Below, piece after piece: positions 5,524 to 6,951 of a DNA stretch of 6,951 bases; position 1 is the stretch's first letter; each line of letters starts with the position of its first letter. Under the pieces are notes generated by a model. The model was not told where the DNA came from and did no database searches. It saw only the letters and a list, made by a program, of their open reading frames with translations. The stretch comes from JBJSXF01 sp046086225 (GTDB lineage: Bacteria; Actinomycetota; Acidimicrobiia; IMCC26256; PALSA-610). The stretch is taken from contig JBJSXF010000091.1 in NCBI GenBank assembly GCA_046086225.1, positions 1-6,951 on the forward strand, written 5' to 3'. Both the position numbers and the translations under genes were made by a program.

Positions 5524-6723
5524 TCACACGACGCTTCGCCCGGTCACCACCACGCGCAGCGCGTCGATCGTCGTGGTGCCCGTACCCACTGCGGCGACGA
5601 CCCGGCCGACACACACCTTGGCGAACGACGGCGCGAGCACCCCGCGGTAGGACGTGCCGAGTGCCACGTTCACGGTTGCGGTGCCGGTGCGGGTCAAGAT
5701 CCCGAAGGACCCGGTGCCGCCCGCCGTTCCGCAGGTACCCGGCGTCGAGACTCCGTTCACCGAGCTCACGAGACCGACCAGGACCGAAGGTACCGATCCG
5801 ACCACGACCACGAGTTTGGCGTCGATCGGGGCGGTGGGGCAGCCGACCGCCAGGCAGGACGGGGAACTCCCCGCCGTGCCGAGCGCACCGACCGTCCGAC
5901 CCACGCAGACGCTGCCGAACGTGTCGGTGGCGACCCGGGGGTCGATGAAGGCGGTGTCGGGCGCAACCGAGATCGTGCGGGCCCCGGTGCGGGTGGCGAG
6001 CACGAACGAGCCCGCTGCGCCCGCAGTGCCGCAGGTGCCGGGCGTCGAGACGCCGTCGACCGCGGTGACCGTGCCGATGGTCCGGAGCGGAGCCGCGGTC
6101 AGCGGGCCCGAGAACGACGTCACGATCACCCGGAAGGCGTCGATCGGCGAGCCACTGCCGGCAGCCGCGACGACCCCGTTGACGCACACCTTGGCGAACG
6201 ACGCCGACGGAACCCCGACGAACGCGGTCGTCGTCGCCGAGACGGCGACCGTCGACGTGCCGGTCCGGGTGCTGAGCACGAACGAACCCGCCGCGCCCGC
6301 AGTGCCGCAGGTACCGGCTGTCGAGACGCCGTTGACGGCGGTGACGAGCCCGACCGCCACGACCGGCGGCGGGGGCGCGACGACGAGGACAGCAGCGGTC
6401 ACCACACCACTCGCCACCGGTCCGCCCGCACCGATCGTGCGACCGACGCACACGCTCGCGTACGAGGGCGAGGCGACACGCGGATCGATGAACGTGGTCG
6501 TCGCGGTGACCAGCACCGTGCGGGCCCCGGTGCGGGTCGCCACGGTCACCGTGCCCGCCGCACCGGAGGTGCCGCACGAACCGGCGGTGGTGGCACCGTC
6601 GACTGCGGTGACGGTACCGAGCGCAGTGCCGACCGTCGGGACCGCACCGGCCGAGGCCGGGATCGAGAGGGCAGCGACGAGCACTGCCGCGACGAGGACG
6701 GGGAGCCGGAAGGGTTTCACCAT
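5524..6723 (-). CDS. Secreted protein with four cysteine-paired beta repeats (DUF5666-like), function unknown
   Basis: From the ATG at 6723 the protein is 399 aa. Residues 1-27 form a Sec-type signal peptide: basic MVKPFR, a hydrophobic LPVLVAAVLVAAL core, and cleavage after ASA or AGA. The mature part is four repeats of about 80-94 residues (about 33-116, 123-202, 215-308, 315-394). Each opens G-x-V-[TS]-x-V-[ND]-G, then CGT-[AS]-G, T-R-T-G, VCV-[GN] and a closing Val-rich strand. Each repeat has one Cys pair (50/92, 139/180, 231/273, 331/371), probably a disulfide after export. Small, Val/Thr/Gly-rich repeats with this rhythm resemble DUF5666 OB-like domains; that match is from pattern memory. 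No membrane anchor or sorting motif is seen, so it is likely released or wall-associated. In-frame sequence up to 6810 looks non-coding, and a promoter fits the 6723 start. It is convergent with the MBL gene. Confidence 0.85.
   Translation of the reverse strand: MVKPFRLPVLVAAVLVAALSIPASAGAVPTVGTALGTVTAVDGATTAGSCGTSGAAGTVTVATRTGARTVLVTATTTFIDPRVASPSYASVCVGRTIGAGGPVASGVVTAAVLVVAPPPPVVAVGLVTAVNGVSTAGTCGTAGAAGSFVLSTRTGTSTVAVSATTTAFVGVPSASFAKVCVNGVVAAAGSGSPIDAFRVIVTSFSGPLTAAPLRTIGTVTAVDGVSTPGTCGTAGAAGSFVLATRTGARTISVAPDTAFIDPRVATDTFGSVCVGRTVGALGTAGSSPSCLAVGCPTAPIDAKLVVVVGSVPSVLVGLVSSVNGVSTPGTCGTAGGTGSFGILTRTGTATVNVALGTSYRGVLAPSFAKVCVGRVVAAVGTGTTTIDALRVVVTGRSVV
5542..6627 (-). repeat. Four-unit intragenic repeat region of the secreted protein
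   Basis: Units lie at about 6627-6376, 6357-6118, 6081-5800 and 5781-5542 in reading order. C-terminal halves alternate: units 1 and 3 share FIDPRVA and SVCVGRT, while units 2 and 4 share SFAKVCV and ID-A-x-R-V. N-terminal halves group differently, with units 2 and 3 sharing GTCGTAGAAGSFVL. At DNA level 6274-6345 and 5998-6069 match at about 65 of 72 positions by eye. The pattern implies duplication of a two-unit block plus later exchange between units. Unit 3 has an extra insertion with a second Cys pair (Cys290, Cys295). Confidence 0.8.
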
Positions 6724-6729
6724 GCGGGA

Positions 6730-6758
6730 AGTATCGGCGACGGAGCGTGGCCGATCAA
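6730..6758 (-). promoter_or_regulatory. Sigma-A-type promoter of the secreted-protein gene
   Basis: On the minus strand, TTGATC (6758-6753) is separated by 17 nt from GATACT (6735-6730), which ends 6 nt before the ATG at 6723. Each hexamer matches consensus at four of six positions and the spacer is optimal. It is the best-formed promoter in the window and fixes the start codon choice. A leaderless transcript is implied. Confidence 0.65.
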
Positions 6759-6770
6759 GGTTTCCCGACC

Positions 6771-6784
6771 GGGCCGATCGGCCC
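6771..6784. promoter_or_regulatory. 14-bp perfect palindrome upstream of the secreted-protein promoter
   Basis: GGGCCGATCGGCCC lies 12 bp upstream of the -35 hexamer, a position suited to an activator or repressor site. It is followed on the plus strand by TTTCCT, so a short hairpin terminator is an alternative, but no plus-strand gene reads into it. The role is uncertain. Confidence 0.3.
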
Positions 6785-6849
6785 TTTCCTGATTCTGTCC
6801 GGCCAAGCATCCGGCCGACCGCCGACGGAGGTCTCGGCTCCCGCCTCGC
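6785..6849. other. Intergenic sequence between the P450-like gene end and the secreted-protein promoter
   Basis: No ORF with coding character is seen. It holds a direct repeat of TCCGGCC (12-bp period, around 6798-6816) and a weak 5-bp inverted pair, GCCGA/TCGGC (6821-6825 and 6834-6838). The latter falls shortly after the P450-like stop on the minus strand and could be a poor terminator. Nothing else is evident. Confidence 0.3.
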
Positions 6850-6951
6850 TCAGGCCGGGTCGAACCGCACCGGCAAGGCCCGGGGACCCCGGAAGGCGTA
6901 ACCCTCGATCACCGCTTCCGCGGCCTGCTCGGGGTCGAGGCGCAACCCGGG
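6850..6951 (-). CDS. Probable cytochrome P450, C-terminal end (partial, start outside window)
   Basis: On the minus strand an open frame enters from the right edge and ends in TGA at 6852-6850, giving 33 residues. It starts PGLRLDPEQAAEAVIEGYAF and ends FRGPRALPVRFDPA. The LRLDP, then FRG, then LPVRFDP ending is the usual final beta-structure of actinobacterial P450s, downstream of the haem-binding Cys. The haem motif is beyond the window, so this rests on a short but characteristic tail. Substrate and electron partners cannot be inferred. It lies upstream of the secreted-protein gene on the same strand, separated by 126 bp with an independent promoter, so an operon is unlikely. Confidence 0.7.
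   Translation of the reverse strand, partial: PGLRLDPEQAAEAVIEGYAFRGPRALPVRFDPA

Noticed and set aside
6724..6810. Upstream in-frame start for the secreted protein at 6810
   Set aside because: It would put about 29 Arg/Ser/Gly-rich residues before the signal peptide and would read through the promoter at 6730-6758.
5302..6901. Long frames on both strands across the secreted-protein gene (5302-6792 +, 5654-6901 +, 5387-6577 -)
   Set aside because: They inherit periodicity from the four repeats and give Arg/Asp/Thr/Pro-rich products. Only the minus-strand frame ending at 5524 has a signal peptide, promoter and coherent repeat structure.

Overview
The window is GC-rich throughout with strong third-position GC bias. 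It looks like chromosome from a high-GC actinomycete; an Acidimicrobiia-type or mycobacteria-like lineage is my inference from gene content and from the leaderless start architecture, not something the sequence proves. There is no RNA gene, insertion sequence, integrase, CRISPR array or phage gene. Genes are packed tightly and no gene-free gap exceeds about 130 bp.

Layout, left to right. (1) At 2-1119 (+) lie the C-terminal end of an alkyl-sulfatase-type metallo-beta-lactamase (MBL) protein and a short-chain dehydrogenase/reductase (SDR), joined by a GTGA start/stop overlap. (2) At 1106-1183 is a 27-bp tandem repeat that fills the gap between two convergent genes and contains both of their stop codons. 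(3) At 1180-3423 (-) is a 747-aa molybdopterin/4Fe-4S oxidoreductase of the formate dehydrogenase/nitrate reductase superfamily. It stands alone and has Asp where formate dehydrogenases carry Cys or Sec. (4) A 37-bp divergent promoter leads into 3461-4702 (+), a zinc-dependent medium-chain dehydrogenase, then 4767-5486 (+), a glyoxalase II/persulfide dioxygenase-like MBL hydrolase. (5) A perfect 11-bp hairpin separates that MBL gene from the convergent 5524-6723 (-), a secreted protein built of four cysteine-paired beta-rich repeats. (6) At the right edge is the C-terminal end of a gene (-) that reads like a cytochrome P450.

How they may work together. The left pair could release an alcohol from a sulfate ester and then oxidise it (inference). 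The dehydrogenase, MBL hydrolase and molybdo-oxidoreductase around the divergent promoter resemble the parts needed for thiol-dependent aldehyde oxidation ending in formate, but each enzyme is only a family-level call. Four of the five visible start codons have a sigma-A-like -10 hexamer 6-8 nt upstream and no Shine-Dalgarno sequence, so leaderless mRNAs are likely.

No clearly new defence or mobile system is visible. The best candidates for something undescribed are the stop-codon-containing repeat, the mosaic four-repeat secreted protein, and the Asp-type molybdoenzyme beside the dehydrogenase/MBL pair.
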